In this document: piece by piece, positions 8,626-17,294 of the stretch
Numbering within the stretch: the stretch's first letter is position 1
Layout of the letters: every line of letters starts with the position of its first letter
NCBI GenBank assembly: GCA_964404255.1
Contig: CAYOJJ010000017.1
Coordinates: 1-64,000 of the forward strand
Source: JAFDZW01 sp964404255
Lineage (GTDB): Bacteria > Bacteroidota > Ignavibacteria > Palsa-1295
DNA length: 64,000 nucleotides
Reading direction: 5' to 3'
Program-made: the position numbers and the translations under genes
Notes under the pieces: generated by a model
Told to the model about the DNA's origin: nothing
Seen by the model: the letters and a program-made list of their open reading frames with translations, nothing else
Database searches by the model: none

Positions 8626-10032
8626 TTTCTTTGCAAATTCAAGGAGCTTCTTAGTCGTTGCGGCACTCTTCGATTCAGCATAATAGCGCAGCAGTGGCTC
8701 CGTGCCCGAGGTGCGGATCATAAGCCAGCTACCATCGGCAAGCAAATACTTAAAGCCATCGCGGGTAATGGTCTCGGTTACCTTTTTATCGGCAATCGTG
8801 GCAAAGCCTTTCTTTGCTTTAGCCAGGACGCTCTTCTTGCGCTCGTCGGTAGTATGGAAATCGTAGCGGTCATAGTTGTGAACGCCATATTCTTTTTCCA
8901 GACCTTTTACTAATTCACCAAGGGTCTTTTTATAATAGGCACAGATCTCGGCAAGTAATAAGCCATTGAATAAACCGTCACGTTCGGGTATGTGGACGGA
9001 AGGAATGCCGATACCGCCGGATTCTTCACCGCCGATAAGGATATTACCTTTTAACATAAACTCGGTGATGTACTTAAAGCCAACCGGTGTGCGGTGCAAT
9101 TTCAGGCCATACTTTGCACACATCTTATCGATCATCGAAGTAACGGAAAGGCTGACGGCTACTTCACCTTTTTTCTTTTTGACTTCTACGAGATACTTCA
9201 ATAGCAGGCAGAGGATCATCTGAGAGCTAAAGAAGACACCGTTCTCATCGATGGCGCCGATGCGATCGGCGTCGCCATCGGTTACCATTCCCAGATCGAA
9301 TCCACCTTCGACGATGAACTTTGAAAACTCTTTCGTATTCTGTGGTAATGGCTCGGGTGGCGTATTCCCAAATCCCGGATTCCAGACATTATGCAATATT
9401 GCTGCTTCCGGGAATAAATGTTCGAGCGTCTCGATGCCAGCGCCATACATCGGATCGTAAGCAAGCTTCAGTTTCGATTTCTTAATGAGATCGAACCTCA
9501 CCAGCTTTTTCAGGCGGGAGATATAGAGCTTCTTAGCATCAAGACCGGCGATTCTCTTTTTAGTTACGAGTTTATCATAACTCAGAATAGAAGCGAGATA
9601 GTCTGTAATATCGATATTTTTAATGACATCGGCGCATTCCTCTTCGATCTTCGCTATTGCATCCGGAAGTGCAGCACCTCCATACCAGCCTTTGATCTTG
9701 TATCCGTTGTAACGGGCCGGGTTGTGAGAGGCGGTGATCATCACACCGGCTGCAAACTTATGCTCAACAATGGCGAGCGATGTTGCCGGAGTGGCACAGA
9801 GCGTATCGGAAAGAGCTACCTTTATGCCTTCGGAAGCGATGACACGAGCGGCTAGTTCGGCAAATTCACGGGAGAGAAAGCGGGCATCATAGCCGATGAA
9901 GATTCCATTCTTAATGCGCGGTAGTGTTTTGAAATACCTAGCCGAAGCGAGAGAGACGCGGGCAACATTTTCAAATGTATATCCTTCGGCGATCACATCG
10001 CGCCATCCATCGGTACCGAATTTAATTGGCAT
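8620..10032 (-). CDS. phosphoglucomutase/phosphomannomutase family protein
   Basis: An alpha-D-phosphohexomutase of 470 residues that moves phosphate between C1 and C6 of a hexose, feeding sugar-nucleotide synthesis. Motifs seen: IKFGTDGWRDVI at the start, the phosphoserine loop GVMITASHNPARYNG (S102), the magnesium loop VTDGDADRIG, the sugar-specificity loop GGEESGG, and the phosphate-binding loop RTSGTEPLLRYYAE. The frame extends to 10107, but that would overlap enolase and the terminator at 10055-10070. The ATG at 10032 gives the normal family N-terminus. Whether glucose, mannose or glucosamine phosphate is preferred cannot be told. Confidence 0.93.
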   Translation of the reverse strand: MPIKFGTDGWRDVIAEGYTFENVARVSLASARYFKTLPRIKNGIFIGYDARFLSREFAELAARVIASEGIKVALSDTLCATPATSLAIVEHKFAAGVMITASHNPARYNGYKIKGWYGGAALPDAIAKIEEECADVIKNIDITDYLASILSYDKLVTKKRIAGLDAKKLYISRLKKLVRFDLIKKSKLKLAYDPMYGAGIETLEHLFPEAAILHNVWNPGFGNTPPEPLPQNTKEFSKFIVEGGFDLGMVTDGDADRIGAIDENGVFFSSQMILCLLLKYLVEVKKKKGEVAVSLSVTSMIDKMCAKYGLKLHRTPVGFKYITEFMLKGNILIGGEESGGIGIPSVHIPERDGLFNGLLLAEICAYYKKTLGELVKGLEKEYGVHNYDRYDFHTTDERKKSVLAKAKKGFATIADKKVTETITRDGFKYLLADGSWLMIRTSGTEPLLRYYAESKSAATTKKLLEFAKKL

Positions 10033-10050
10033 AGTCTTGTAGGTAAAATA

Positions 10051-10070
10051 AAAAGGGCACCGAAGTGCCC
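10051..10070 (-). terminator. Rho-independent terminator, eno
   Basis: A perfect stem GGGCAC-CGAA-GTGCCC (10055-10070) with A4 on the plus-strand left side reads as a hairpin followed by U4 on the minus strand. It sits nine bases beyond the enolase stop, in the gap before the phosphohexomutase start codon. Confidence 0.7.
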
Positions 10071-10078
10071 TCTGGAAA

Positions 10079-11398
10079 TTATTTCTTTTTCTTGGTGGTA
10101 GTGGCAAATTGGTACCCTACGCTTAGAGCACCTGAGCCCGCATAGCTGGAAGCTCCAGCTAACTCTTCTTCGATGCGAAGGAGCTGGTTATACTTGGCAA
10201 TGCGATCGGTTCTCGAAGCGGAGCCCGTTTTAATTTGCCCGGCGTTTGTAGCCACAGCAATATCGGCGATCGTTGTATCCTCGGTTTCGCCCGAACGGTG
10301 GCTTATTATAGCCGAGTACCCGGCGCGATGAGCCATTGCAATGGTGTCGAAGGTTTCGCTAAGCGTACCGATCTGGTTCACTTTCACAAGGATGGAATTT
10401 GCGACCCCTTCGGAAATGCCTTTTGATAAAAATTCGACGTTGGTCACGAAAAGATCGTCACCGACAAGCTGTACTTTATCGCCGATGGCTTCGGTAAGAG
10501 CTTTCCAACCCTGCCAGTCATTTTCAGCCATACCGTCCTCGACAGAAGCGATGGGGTACTGGCGTACCAAGTCCTGATGCATCGCTACCATCTGGTCGCG
10601 GGTAAGCGTCTTCTTTGTGGATTTATATAACTCGTATTTACCGTTGCCGCGCCACATTTCGCTCGAAGCGCAATCGAGGCCGAGTAGCATATCGGTGCCG
10701 GGCTTATAACCTGCCTGAGTGATAGCTTCTAAAATATATTCGACCGTCTCATCAACCGAAGAAAGATTCGGAGCAAAGCCGCCTTCATCGCCAACGTTGG
10801 TATTAAAGCCTTTCTTTTTCAGCACCGATTTCAATGCATGAAACGTCTCGGTACCCATTCTAAGAGCTTCGGCAAAGTTCTTCGCTTTAGCCGGGAGGAT
10901 CATGAATTCCTGGAAGTCCAGCGTATTATCGGCATGGACGCCACCATTGATGATATTCATCATCGGCATCGGAAGGACATGAGCATTCGTACCCCCAAGG
11001 TAACGATAGAGCTCCTGGCCGGCAGATTCTGCCGCCGCCTTGGCAACCGCCATTGAAACGCCAAGCATTGCGTTAGCGCCAAGCTTCGACTTATTCTTCG
11101 TCCCATCTAGCTCGATGAGCATATCGTCGATCATACGCTGTTCGGAAGCGAATTCACCATGCAGTGCTTCGGCGATGGTGGTATTCACATTCTGGACGGC
11201 CTTACGTACCCCTTTGCCCTGATAGCGCTTTTTGTCGCCATCGCGGAGTTCGACGGCTTCATGTTCGCCGGTCGATGCACCGCTTGGTACGGCGGCTCGG
11301 CCGAAGGAGCCATCTTCAAGAACGCAATCGACTTCAACGGTGGGGTTTCCGCGGCTATCTAAAATCTCTCTGGCGTATAGATCGAGTATTCGTGACAT
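10079..11398 (-). CDS. eno: enolase
   Basis: Converts 2-phosphoglycerate to phosphoenolpyruvate in glycolysis and gluconeogenesis; magnesium-dependent and cytoplasmic. At 439 residues it is of normal length. Seen in order: ILDSRGNPTVEVD, the GASTGEHEAVELRDGD loop, the general acid/base region NTNVGDEGGFAPN, the metal ligands in GLDCASSEMW, SVEDGMAENDW and LVGDDLFVTN, then the signature SILVKVNQIGTLSETFDTI and SHRSGETED. The C-terminus ends in a lysine-rich tail (TTTKKKK). It is transcribed away from the VOC gene. A TAAATTTG box lies upstream at 11424-11431, with TTG 22 bases further upstream. Confidence 0.98.
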   Translation of the reverse strand: MSRILDLYAREILDSRGNPTVEVDCVLEDGSFGRAAVPSGASTGEHEAVELRDGDKKRYQGKGVRKAVQNVNTTIAEALHGEFASEQRMIDDMLIELDGTKNKSKLGANAMLGVSMAVAKAAAESAGQELYRYLGGTNAHVLPMPMMNIINGGVHADNTLDFQEFMILPAKAKNFAEALRMGTETFHALKSVLKKKGFNTNVGDEGGFAPNLSSVDETVEYILEAITQAGYKPGTDMLLGLDCASSEMWRGNGKYELYKSTKKTLTRDQMVAMHQDLVRQYPIASVEDGMAENDWQGWKALTEAIGDKVQLVGDDLFVTNVEFLSKGISEGVANSILVKVNQIGTLSETFDTIAMAHRAGYSAIISHRSGETEDTTIADIAVATNAGQIKTGSASRTDRIAKYNQLLRIEEELAGASSYAGSGALSVGYQFATTTKKKK

Positions 11399-11423
11399 TA
11401 TATCTAAAAAAAGAAATGGTATA

Positions 11424-11431
11424 CAAATTTA
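11424..11431 (-). promoter_or_regulatory. Bacteroidota-type -7 box upstream of eno
   Basis: TAAATTTG on the minus strand fits the TAnnTTTG consensus. A TTG lies 22 bases further upstream, close to the usual -33 spacing. The box is 25 bases before the eno start codon. Confidence 0.6.
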
Positions 11432-11439
11432 CGAACTCG

Positions 11440-11471
11440 TTGTTTCGGCTTTTCAAGGTTCGGTATTTTTG
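11440..11471 (+). promoter_or_regulatory. Bacteroidota-type promoter of the VOC gene
   Basis: TTG at 11440-11442 and TATTTTTG at 11464-11471 are separated by 21 bases, matching the TTTG-n(19-21)-TAnnTTTG pattern. The -7 box ends only four bases before the ATG at 11476, so the transcript may start at or next to the start codon (leaderless). Confidence 0.6.
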
Positions 11472-11475
11472 TATA

Positions 11476-11859
11476 ATGATACCAATCCGCTCGCTCGACC
11501 ATATTGCGATCACTGTTAAGGATGTTGAAGCCTCGGCCATCTGGTATGAGGAAGTACTTGGCCTGAAGCGAATGGATTTTTCCGATGCCTGGGGACCGAT
11601 CCCGTTAATGATGTTTTCGGAAGCCGGTAACGGACTAGCCTTATTTCCAAAAGAGAATAATAGCTCGCGAGAAGCTACTTTAATGCATATTGCTTTCTTG
11701 ATAGATTATAAAGATTTAGAGTCGGCAAAATCAATGCTTGAATCAAAGAGTATTGCCGTTGAATTTCAAGATCACAAAGCGACTCATTCCATTTATTTTT
11801 TTGATCCTGATGGGTATGAGATCGAATTAACGGCTCCTAATCCCAGCTATAAAAAGTAG
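11476..11859 (+). CDS. VOC/glyoxalase family protein
   Basis: A 127-residue single vicinal-oxygen-chelate domain. Paired beta-alpha-beta-beta-beta units are visible: SLDHIAITVKDVEASAIWYE with a possible metal ligand H, MHIAFLI with a second H, and DPDGYEIELTAP with the ligand E. These three side chains fit a metal site as in glyoxalase I, methylmalonyl-CoA epimerase or dioxygenase relatives. Substrate unknown. I chose the ATG at 11476. The frame is open upstream to 11164, but that stretch lies inside eno on the other strand. The very short distance to the promoter supports this start. Confidence 0.85.
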   Translation: MIPIRSLDHIAITVKDVEASAIWYEEVLGLKRMDFSDAWGPIPLMMFSEAGNGLALFPKENNSSREATLMHIAFLIDYKDLESAKSMLESKSIAVEFQDHKATHSIYFFDPDGYEIELTAPNPSYKK

Positions 11860-11907
11860 ATATTAACAAAAAAAAGATTTATCAAAAATAAAGAAAAGGA
11901 GTATACA

Positions 11908-12067
11908 ACCTTCATTGGGTTGCTGTGTTGCTTAACTGTATGGGTAATAATTGTTGACTACTACGTCCCTCAAAGTTTACCACTGCATAGTTCTCTTGCG
12001 GGGGTAAAATCACAACACAACCAATGGCACAAGAGCGGCGAAAGCCGCTTTTGTGTTCTTGGTTGTG
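11908..12067 (+). ncRNA. Candidate structured small RNA (possibly 6S-like) with terminator
   Basis: This 225-base gap between two genes has strong, nested base-pairing. An outer stem pairs 11914-11930 (ATTGGGTTG..GTGTTG) with 12013-12025 (CAACACAACCAAT), with a two-base bulge and extra G. Inside it, GTATGGGTAA pairs in parts with TTACC..CATAGTT to give a long irregular rod. A GC-rich terminator-type hairpin follows two bases later. The rod shape with an asymmetric internal bulge recalls short 6S RNAs of Bacteroidota, but I cannot match conserved 6S bases, and the SRP RNA apical motif is absent. The strand is chosen from the terminator's T-run. It could instead be a 3' UTR of the minus-strand dehydrogenase gene. 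Confidence 0.4.
12028..12060 (+). terminator. Strong hairpin terminator
   Basis: CACAAGAGCGGC-GAAA-GCCGCTTTTGTG (12028-12055) forms a 12-bp stem with one G-U pair and a GAAA tetraloop, followed by a T-rich tail (TTCTT). Further flanks CACAACCAA (12016-12024) and TTGGTTGTG (12059-12067) are also perfectly complementary, extending the stem beyond a three-base internal loop. It can end transcripts from the VOC gene or ncRNA, or the leftward dehydrogenase gene. Confidence 0.65.
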
Positions 12068-12084
12068 AAGTTCAATGATCGGGG

Positions 12085-13293
12085 TTAGTCTTTGCGCTTC
12101 CAGAATTCTCCGAAACGGCCGGAGAAGTTGGATTGAGAAGCGTAGATGCGCTTAGTAGCGGCAATAGCAGCGAGGCGTTCTTCAACGATATGGTTTGCTG
12201 CTTCGATAGTCGTGACCCCAAGCTCGGAAGAGCGCTGAAGGATCTTCTGGAGGGTATTATAGATATTCTCAGCCTGCTTAAGCGCACGGGACTGGGAATA
12301 GCCTTCGAGTTCGCTCGCAACATTAATAAGACCACCGGCATTGATCACATAATCCGGCGCATACATAATGCCGCGCTTGGCAAGTTCTTTGGAGTGCTTT
12401 TCTTCATCGGCGAGCTGGTTATTGGCCGGCCCGGCGATGATAGAGCATTTCAACTGCGGGATGGTATCGTCATTGATACCGGCACCGAGAGCAGCGGGAG
12501 TGAAGATATCGCAATCGATGGTATAAATATCACCGGGATTAACAACCGTAGCACCGGTATTTTTTGCTACTTCCTGCGCCTTATCGGCATAAATATCGGT
12601 AATGAATACTTTTGCACCGGCTTCAGTAAGGTGCTTGGCAAGGGTAGAGGCAACATGGCCTGCACCCTGAATAGCAACTTTCTTTCCCTGCAGAGAATCG
12701 GTACCGAAGCGAACATTTGCACAAGCCTTAATGCCGACAAACGTACCATAAGCGGTTACCGGCGAAGGATCGCCTGAGCCGCCAAGTTCGAAGGGGATGC
12801 CCGTCACATACTTCGTTTCGGAAAGGATATAGACCATTTCCTGAACCGAAGTGCCAACATCTTCAGCGGTAATATAGCGTCCACCGAGACTTTCGACATA
12901 ACGGCCAAAGGCACGGAAGAGCGCTTCGGATTTCTGAGTACGCGGATCGCCAATGATAACGGCTTTACCACCACCGAGGTTTAAGCCTGCTGCTGCAGCT
13001 TTATAAGTCATGCCGCGAGAAAGGCGAAGAACATCGTTTAAGGCATCGTAATCACTTGCATAAGTCCACATTCTTGCGCCGCCAAGAGCCGGGCCAAGGG
13101 TGGTGTTATGAACACCGATGATTGCTTTGAGCCCCGAAGTTTTATCGGAGCAGAAGACTATCTGTTCATGATCGAACTGACGAAAAAGATCGAACAACTC
13201 CGGACGCTCCGATAGCACTTCCGATTTGTGTTCTCCGTTTTGAGAACCATTGACAACGGGCGAAGCAGTTTTGGGGGCTGTAGCTACCGACAT
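12085..13293 (-). CDS. leucine dehydrogenase family (Glu/Leu/Phe/Val dehydrogenase)
   Basis: An NAD-dependent amino acid dehydrogenase for oxidative deamination of branched-chain amino acids, or the reverse. It has about 402 residues from the chosen ATG at 13293; the frame also permits 13329. Motifs: GPALGGARMW, then MTYKAAAAGLNLGGGKAV with the two active-site lysines of the leucine-dehydrogenase type, the Rossmann loop VAIQGAGHVAST, and APDYVINAGGLINVASE. The N-terminal 30 residues are Ala/Ser/Pro-rich and go beyond the usual family start. Branched-chain specificity is inferred from the LNLGGGK wording and overall length; glutamate dehydrogenases are longer. Confidence 0.9.
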   Translation of the reverse strand: MSVATAPKTASPVVNGSQNGEHKSEVLSERPELFDLFRQFDHEQIVFCSDKTSGLKAIIGVHNTTLGPALGGARMWTYASDYDALNDVLRLSRGMTYKAAAAGLNLGGGKAVIIGDPRTQKSEALFRAFGRYVESLGGRYITAEDVGTSVQEMVYILSETKYVTGIPFELGGSGDPSPVTAYGTFVGIKACANVRFGTDSLQGKKVAIQGAGHVASTLAKHLTEAGAKVFITDIYADKAQEVAKNTGATVVNPGDIYTIDCDIFTPAALGAGINDDTIPQLKCSIIAGPANNQLADEEKHSKELAKRGIMYAPDYVINAGGLINVASELEGYSQSRALKQAENIYNTLQKILQRSSELGVTTIEAANHIVEERLAAIAATKRIYASQSNFSGRFGEFWKRKD

Positions 13294-13405
13294 CAGTGTT
13301 TTTCCGTTCAAAAGTCTAAGTTTTAACAAGATAGCTGTACTACTTAAAGTACAGCCGACACAAATAGACTCACAAAACGAACATTAGAGTTCTTCGGTTC
13401 GGACA

Positions 13406-15190
13406 CTACTCAATAACGACTCGGCCTCTGTTTAGCAAGGCAGTGCTGGATCGTAATTGATAATAATAAACTCCAGAGGAAATACCCGCTCTTGAAAACG
13501 TGATACTTTTTTGCCCGGAAATAACGGGGGCCGAGTAGACCTCTTTACCAAGTATATCATGGAGTTCGAGAACGACACCGGATTCAGGTAGGGAGTCTAA
13601 TGATATAGTAGCAAGAGAAGTCATAGGGTTCGGAAAAAACGAAGCTGAGGAAGCAGAAGGTGTTGTTGTAACCGAAGAAGTTGCAGGTATGAGCTTTCCG
13701 ATTGCGGCATCAAAACCACCTTGGGTTTTAAAAAGCTGCTTGCCAAATTGGGTGAGAATAGTTGTTGAATCCAGATTCGGGCGCCAGTTTTCGTCTATTT
13801 TACCTAAACTACCTCCGATATAATAATTTCCTTTTTGGTCGGTGCAGTGTGTTATTAAGGTAAAGGCATTATCATAATTCACGATTGGAAATAGCCAGTT
13901 AAACTCTCCCGATACCGAGTAACTGACTATCATCGAAGTATTTGGAGTATAATTATCGAGAGCAACACCTTCATAAGAGTAATTTGGATCAGCAACATAT
14001 GCACCTGTAATGATAGTATTGGTCGCAGCATCAAAGGCCAATCCGGTCTGGTCGATAGCAACATTCGATGGATCGTTTACGCGTAGACCATAATTCCTTG
14101 TATGCCATATTTGATTACCGTTTGCATCAAATTTCACCAGTAAAAAGTCAGGGGAGTTGCTTTTACTTAGTGAATCCATTCCTGGGATATGAATCTCCCC
14201 CACAACACCAGCCGATACGTAAATACCCCCTGAATTATCGGAAATAAGATCTACGGGGTCATCTCTATCGATTCCGCCAATTTGCTTGACCCAGATAATT
14301 GAGCCCGACGGTGAAAGCTTAGCCAAAAAAATATCGTCAGACCCGTAAGGAGTTAGGTGGGTTTCACCAAAAGAAAAATCATCGTCGAATCGGCCAAGTA
14401 TGAAAATGTTATCCTGCTGATCAAAAGCAACGGCGATCCCAGCTGAAGTCTTTACATGCACCCATTCTGCTTTATCAAGAACCTTAACCCAATCTACCTC
14501 TCCCGATGCCATAAATTTAATACACTCTGCCCGTCCTTCTACAGACTGTTTAATATAATTTATACCGTTAATAGTTATATCAACAGTTGTGTCTATACTC
14601 AAAGTGGTTCGGCCGGTTAAAATTATATTACCTTGCTTATCAATGGATATTACATGATTTAACGATGATAAATCGCCATAACTATCGGCCTGTATCCCTT
14701 GAATGGTGTTGGCCCATTCTAATGAACCGTTAGATGAAAATTTTACTAAGAGAGCACCAGGGTAAGTTAAATTATCAATTGGCGTGCCGTCGATATAAAA
14801 CACGCTATCCCATCTCGTCAGCATAACTATGTTATCATTGCTATCAATAGCTAACCCGAATATTCCAGGCCAGGAGAAAGAATCGAATCCATAGTTTTTA
14901 CCAGAAATTTTGTGCTCCCAAATCATTTGCCCGTTGGAGTTATATTTGGTGAGTTTTAAAGGCGTCTTTTCAGTGGTAGCCCATTCCAATGAATCATCAA
15001 ATGTTTGTAAGGTTATAATATTGCCTTTAGTATCGCTCAAAAGGGAAAGAGGGGACTCAAATCCGATTATCGATCCATGTACGGTAGTCCAATCCCATTG
15101 CAAAGCCTGAGCAGGTGCTTTAGAAATAAATAATAACGTGAGGATCGTTACCGGAAGAAGAATATACTTTATTGCAGAGATGATCTTCAT
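13406..15190 (-). CDS. secreted beta-propeller-like protein with T9SS sorting domain
   Basis: A 594-residue exported protein. Residues 1-28 form a signal peptide (ending APAQA). The middle contains at least six repeats of the pattern D-x-x-G-N-I-x-x-x-G-(R/F) with LVKFSSNGSLEWAN-like strands, as in SBBP or NHL-type beta-propeller repeats. The last 80 residues are a type A T9SS sorting domain: FFPNPMTSLATISLD, then LELHDILGKEVY, then ISSGVYYYQLRS. It should cross the outer membrane by type IX secretion and be cell-attached or released. The ligand is unknown. A TATCTTTG box lies 24 bases upstream. T9SS machinery itself is not in this window. Confidence 0.85.
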   Translation of the reverse strand: MKIISAIKYILLPVTILTLLFISKAPAQALQWDWTTVHGSIIGFESPLSLLSDTKGNIITLQTFDDSLEWATTEKTPLKLTKYNSNGQMIWEHKISGKNYGFDSFSWPGIFGLAIDSNDNIVMLTRWDSVFYIDGTPIDNLTYPGALLVKFSSNGSLEWANTIQGIQADSYGDLSSLNHVISIDKQGNIILTGRTTLSIDTTVDITINGINYIKQSVEGRAECIKFMASGEVDWVKVLDKAEWVHVKTSAGIAVAFDQQDNIFILGRFDDDFSFGETHLTPYGSDDIFLAKLSPSGSIIWVKQIGGIDRDDPVDLISDNSGGIYVSAGVVGEIHIPGMDSLSKSNSPDFLLVKFDANGNQIWHTRNYGLRVNDPSNVAIDQTGLAFDAATNTIITGAYVADPNYSYEGVALDNYTPNTSMIVSYSVSGEFNWLFPIVNYDNAFTLITHCTDQKGNYYIGGSLGKIDENWRPNLDSTTILTQFGKQLFKTQGGFDAAIGKLIPATSSVTTTPSASSASFFPNPMTSLATISLDSLPESGVVLELHDILGKEVYSAPVISGQKSITFSRAGISSGVYYYQLRSSTALLNRGRVVIE

Positions 15191-15213
15191 AGTACCAAAT
15201 GATTAACCTATCA

Positions 15214-15221
15214 CAAAGATA
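15214..15221 (-). promoter_or_regulatory. -7 box upstream of the T9SS cargo gene
   Basis: TATCTTTG on the minus strand fits TAnnTTTG and lies 23 bases before the start codon at 15190. A matching -33 element is not evident. Confidence 0.45.
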
Positions 15222-15240
15222 CTACAAAATTCGAGAATTG

Positions 15241-16257
15241 CTACTTGCCAAGTAACCAGTATGCCATAAGTGCAATACTTTCCCTTAAACGATAATAAGC
15301 GAGGTCTTTGAAGGTTTGGTGAATATTGGAAGGGGTACCGATGGCTTCGATACCATTGAACTTACACATTTCAATTACCCGGGCGAGGTGGTATTGATCG
15401 CTGACGATCACAAAGCGTTTCCAGCCCTGTTTTTTTACCAACTCGTCGCGCAGGTACAGTACCTGCTCCAACGTGCTGTGACTTTTACTTTCGGCGACAA
15501 TACGATTTTCATCGTAGCCTTCGTTTACTAAAGCTGTTTTTGCAATTTCGGCTTCGGGCTTTTCCGCCGCTGCATTGGAGCCGGTTACTACTACCTTCGG
15601 TACGATATCCTTCTTTAGCAGATCGCCGGCTACTTTTATACGTTCATTGAGCGCCGGGCTCGGACGTTCACCCTTTTCATTGCCATGCCAGACGGCAGCG
15701 CCCATTACTACACCGGCATCGGCATCGAAGCGTTTAAGTTCGGCATAATCCGAAGTGACATTGTAAGTGAAAGAAAAAATAAAGGCAAAGATCGTCGCAA
15801 TAAATAGTGTAAGAATAGTATTTCGGACTACCTGTACAAGGCCGGCAAAATGAGCAAGATCATACTCACGGCGAGGTATAAGTACGGCAAGGAATAACGC
15901 CCGGCAGGTAAGATAGGTGATCGATGCCAGTCGGGGAAATTCACCGGCTTCGAAGTTCTGCGCACCGAAGGTAATGGCAAGTAATACCAATACTATCCCC
16001 ATAAGAAAGAGTGCGCGGCGGAAGCTGATAACCGTCGAATTGATAAATGCCCGAAGTAATAATAGTAAGGTGAAGAGATAGAGGACGTTCGAGATCACAT
16101 CGCTCTTTGTCGAAAAACGGAAGAACTGTGGGACTAAGCCTTGCCCTTCGAAGCGGGCATTGGTGAGGATATAAAAGCTAAAACTTTCAAGCACGGCGAC
16201 GAGGCCGAGCACTGCTCGTTTCAAAGCTGTCTGGGCCTGAGTTGAAAGAGAGAGCAT
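15241..16257 (-). CDS. DUF218 (YdcF/SanA/ElyC-like) membrane protein
   Basis: About 338 residues from the ATG at 16257; an in-frame ATG at 16299 would start in the A-run of the nusG terminator and is less likely. The N-terminal 160 residues hold four to five membrane helices. The C-terminal part (DAGVVMGAAVW, then VVVTGSNAAAE, VAESKSHSTLEQ, and FVIVSDQYHLARV) is a DUF218 domain, the fold of ElyC and SanA, which act in envelope and peptidoglycan precursor maintenance in enterobacteria. The exact reaction is unknown. It sits downstream of nusG, where many bacteria carry the rplKAJL genes. Confidence 0.85.
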   Translation of the reverse strand: MLSLSTQAQTALKRAVLGLVAVLESFSFYILTNARFEGQGLVPQFFRFSTKSDVISNVLYLFTLLLLLRAFINSTVISFRRALFLMGIVLVLLAITFGAQNFEAGEFPRLASITYLTCRALFLAVLIPRREYDLAHFAGLVQVVRNTILTLFIATIFAFIFSFTYNVTSDYAELKRFDADAGVVMGAAVWHGNEKGERPSPALNERIKVAGDLLKKDIVPKVVVTGSNAAAEKPEAEIAKTALVNEGYDENRIVAESKSHSTLEQVLYLRDELVKKQGWKRFVIVSDQYHLARVIEMCKFNGIEAIGTPSNIHQTFKDLAYYRLRESIALMAYWLLGK

Positions 16258-16296
16258 CGCATAGTAGCTAACAGTAGGAAAATCAAAAAAGTAAGG

Positions 16297-16327
16297 CAAA
16301 AAAAAGCGGCTACTATGAGCCGCTTTT
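16297..16327 (-). terminator. Rho-independent terminator, nusG operon
   Basis: Stem GCGGCT-ACTATG-AGCCGC (16306-16323), flanked by A8 on the plus-strand left and T4 on the right. On the minus strand the hairpin is followed by U8. It lies about 20 bases beyond the nusG stop and marks the end of the tRNA-rpmG-secE-nusG operon. Confidence 0.85.
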
Positions 16328-16346
16328 ACTATACAATTTTGATCGT

Positions 16347-16898
16347 TTATTCCGGCTCGACCTGAGCATAATCAAGCTCGACCGGAGTCTTACGACCGAA
16401 GATCGATACTTCCACTTTCAGCTTCTGCTTATCTTCGTTAACTTCCTTGATCTGAGCCTGGAAGCCATTGAACGGCCCATCGATAACTTTAACCGGCTGG
16501 CCGAGATAATACCGGACTTCCGGTACTTCAAGATCTTTGCGCTCTTCTACTTTACCGAGGATGCGGCGCATCTCATCGGGCTGCAGGGCAGTCGGGCGGT
16601 CTTTTGAAGGACCGACGAAACTGACGACGCTCGGAATAGAAAGGATAATATCGATAAGCTTTTTATCGATCGCTGCTTCGAGCAGGATATAGCCGGGAAG
16701 AAAGCTTTTGGTCTTTACTTTCTTCTTGCCGTCGCGGACTTCGAATACTTTTTCGTTCGGGATAACGACTTCTAAGACGCGATCTGAGAGGCCGCGGCGC
16801 TTCATTTCATCTTCGATGTACGCCTTAACCTTGCTCTCATGCCCGGTAAAGCACCGGAGAGCATACCATTTCATCTGGGTAGCCTGCAGTTCGCTCAT
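16347..16898 (-). CDS. nusG: transcription termination/antitermination factor NusG
   Basis: A 183-residue elongation factor that binds RNA polymerase and links it to Rho or the ribosome. The NGN domain spans about 10-115 (KWYALRCFTGHESKVKAYIE, LPGYILLE, SFVGPSKDRP) and the KOW domain about 128-180 (GQPVKVIDGPFNGFQAQIKE). Length and order match the family. It lies 18 bases after secE in the same leftward operon. A second ATG nine residues in would also give a proper N-terminus. The usual downstream rplK is missing. Confidence 0.97.
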   Translation of the reverse strand: MSELQATQMKWYALRCFTGHESKVKAYIEDEMKRRGLSDRVLEVVIPNEKVFEVRDGKKKVKTKSFLPGYILLEAAIDKKLIDIILSIPSVVSFVGPSKDRPTALQPDEMRRILGKVEERKDLEVPEVRYYLGQPVKVIDGPFNGFQAQIKEVNEDKQKLKVEVSIFGRKTPVELDYAQVEPE

Positions 16899-16916
16899 GA
16901 TCGCTAAAGAATTCGA

Positions 16917-17159
16917 TTATAGTGAATAGACGAAACGCAGCAGGACTTCGAAGATCTTGTCCACGCCGAAAATGAACGCCGAAGTAACGACGCAAAGAAC
17001 CAGCGTTACGATCGTGGCTTCCTGCAATTGCTCGCGGGAAGGCCAGGTAACCTTGCGAATCTCTTTATTGACGCCGGTAAGAAATTCCGAAGCCTTGCCT
17101 TTAAGGCCCTTTGGTGCTTCGACTGCCGTCGTCGTTGTAGTTAGTGTAGTATCTGCCAT
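16917..17159 (-). CDS. secE: preprotein translocase subunit SecE
   Basis: An 80-residue single-helix subunit of the SecYEG channel. A Thr-rich N-terminus is followed by the conserved amphipathic segment FLTGVNKEIRKVTWPSREQL and one membrane helix (IVTLVLCVVTSAFIFGVDKI). The ATG at 17159 is chosen because the longer frame to 17240 would run into the tRNA-Trp gene. Placed between tRNA-Trp and nusG, the common bacterial order. Confidence 0.95.
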   Translation of the reverse strand: MADTTLTTTTTAVEAPKGLKGKASEFLTGVNKEIRKVTWPSREQLQEATIVTLVLCVVTSAFIFGVDKIFEVLLRFVYSL

Positions 17160-17209
17160 AAATGCTCCTGTTAAAGAATAGTGATCGGAGCCAAAACGCT
17201 TAGTAGTTG

Positions 17210-17282
17210 CACGTGTGGAGGGACTCGAACCCCCAACCAACGGTTTTGGAGACCGCTACTCTACCAATTGAGCTACACACGT
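17210..17282 (-). tRNA. tRNA-Trp (CCA anticodon)
   Basis: A complete 73-base cloverleaf on the minus strand. The acceptor arms ACGTGTG and CACACGT pair fully, the D-arm contains TAGCTCAATTGG, the anticodon loop is CTCCAAA, and the T-loop is GGTTCGAGTCC. The 3' CCA is not encoded. It is the tRNA just upstream of secE. Confidence 0.97.
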
Positions 17283-17294
17283 AAGCTCGAAGGC

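Noticed and set aside
11164..11475. Upstream in-frame extension of the VOC gene
   Set aside because: It lies inside eno on the opposite strand and would bypass a good promoter that ends four bases before the 11476 ATG.
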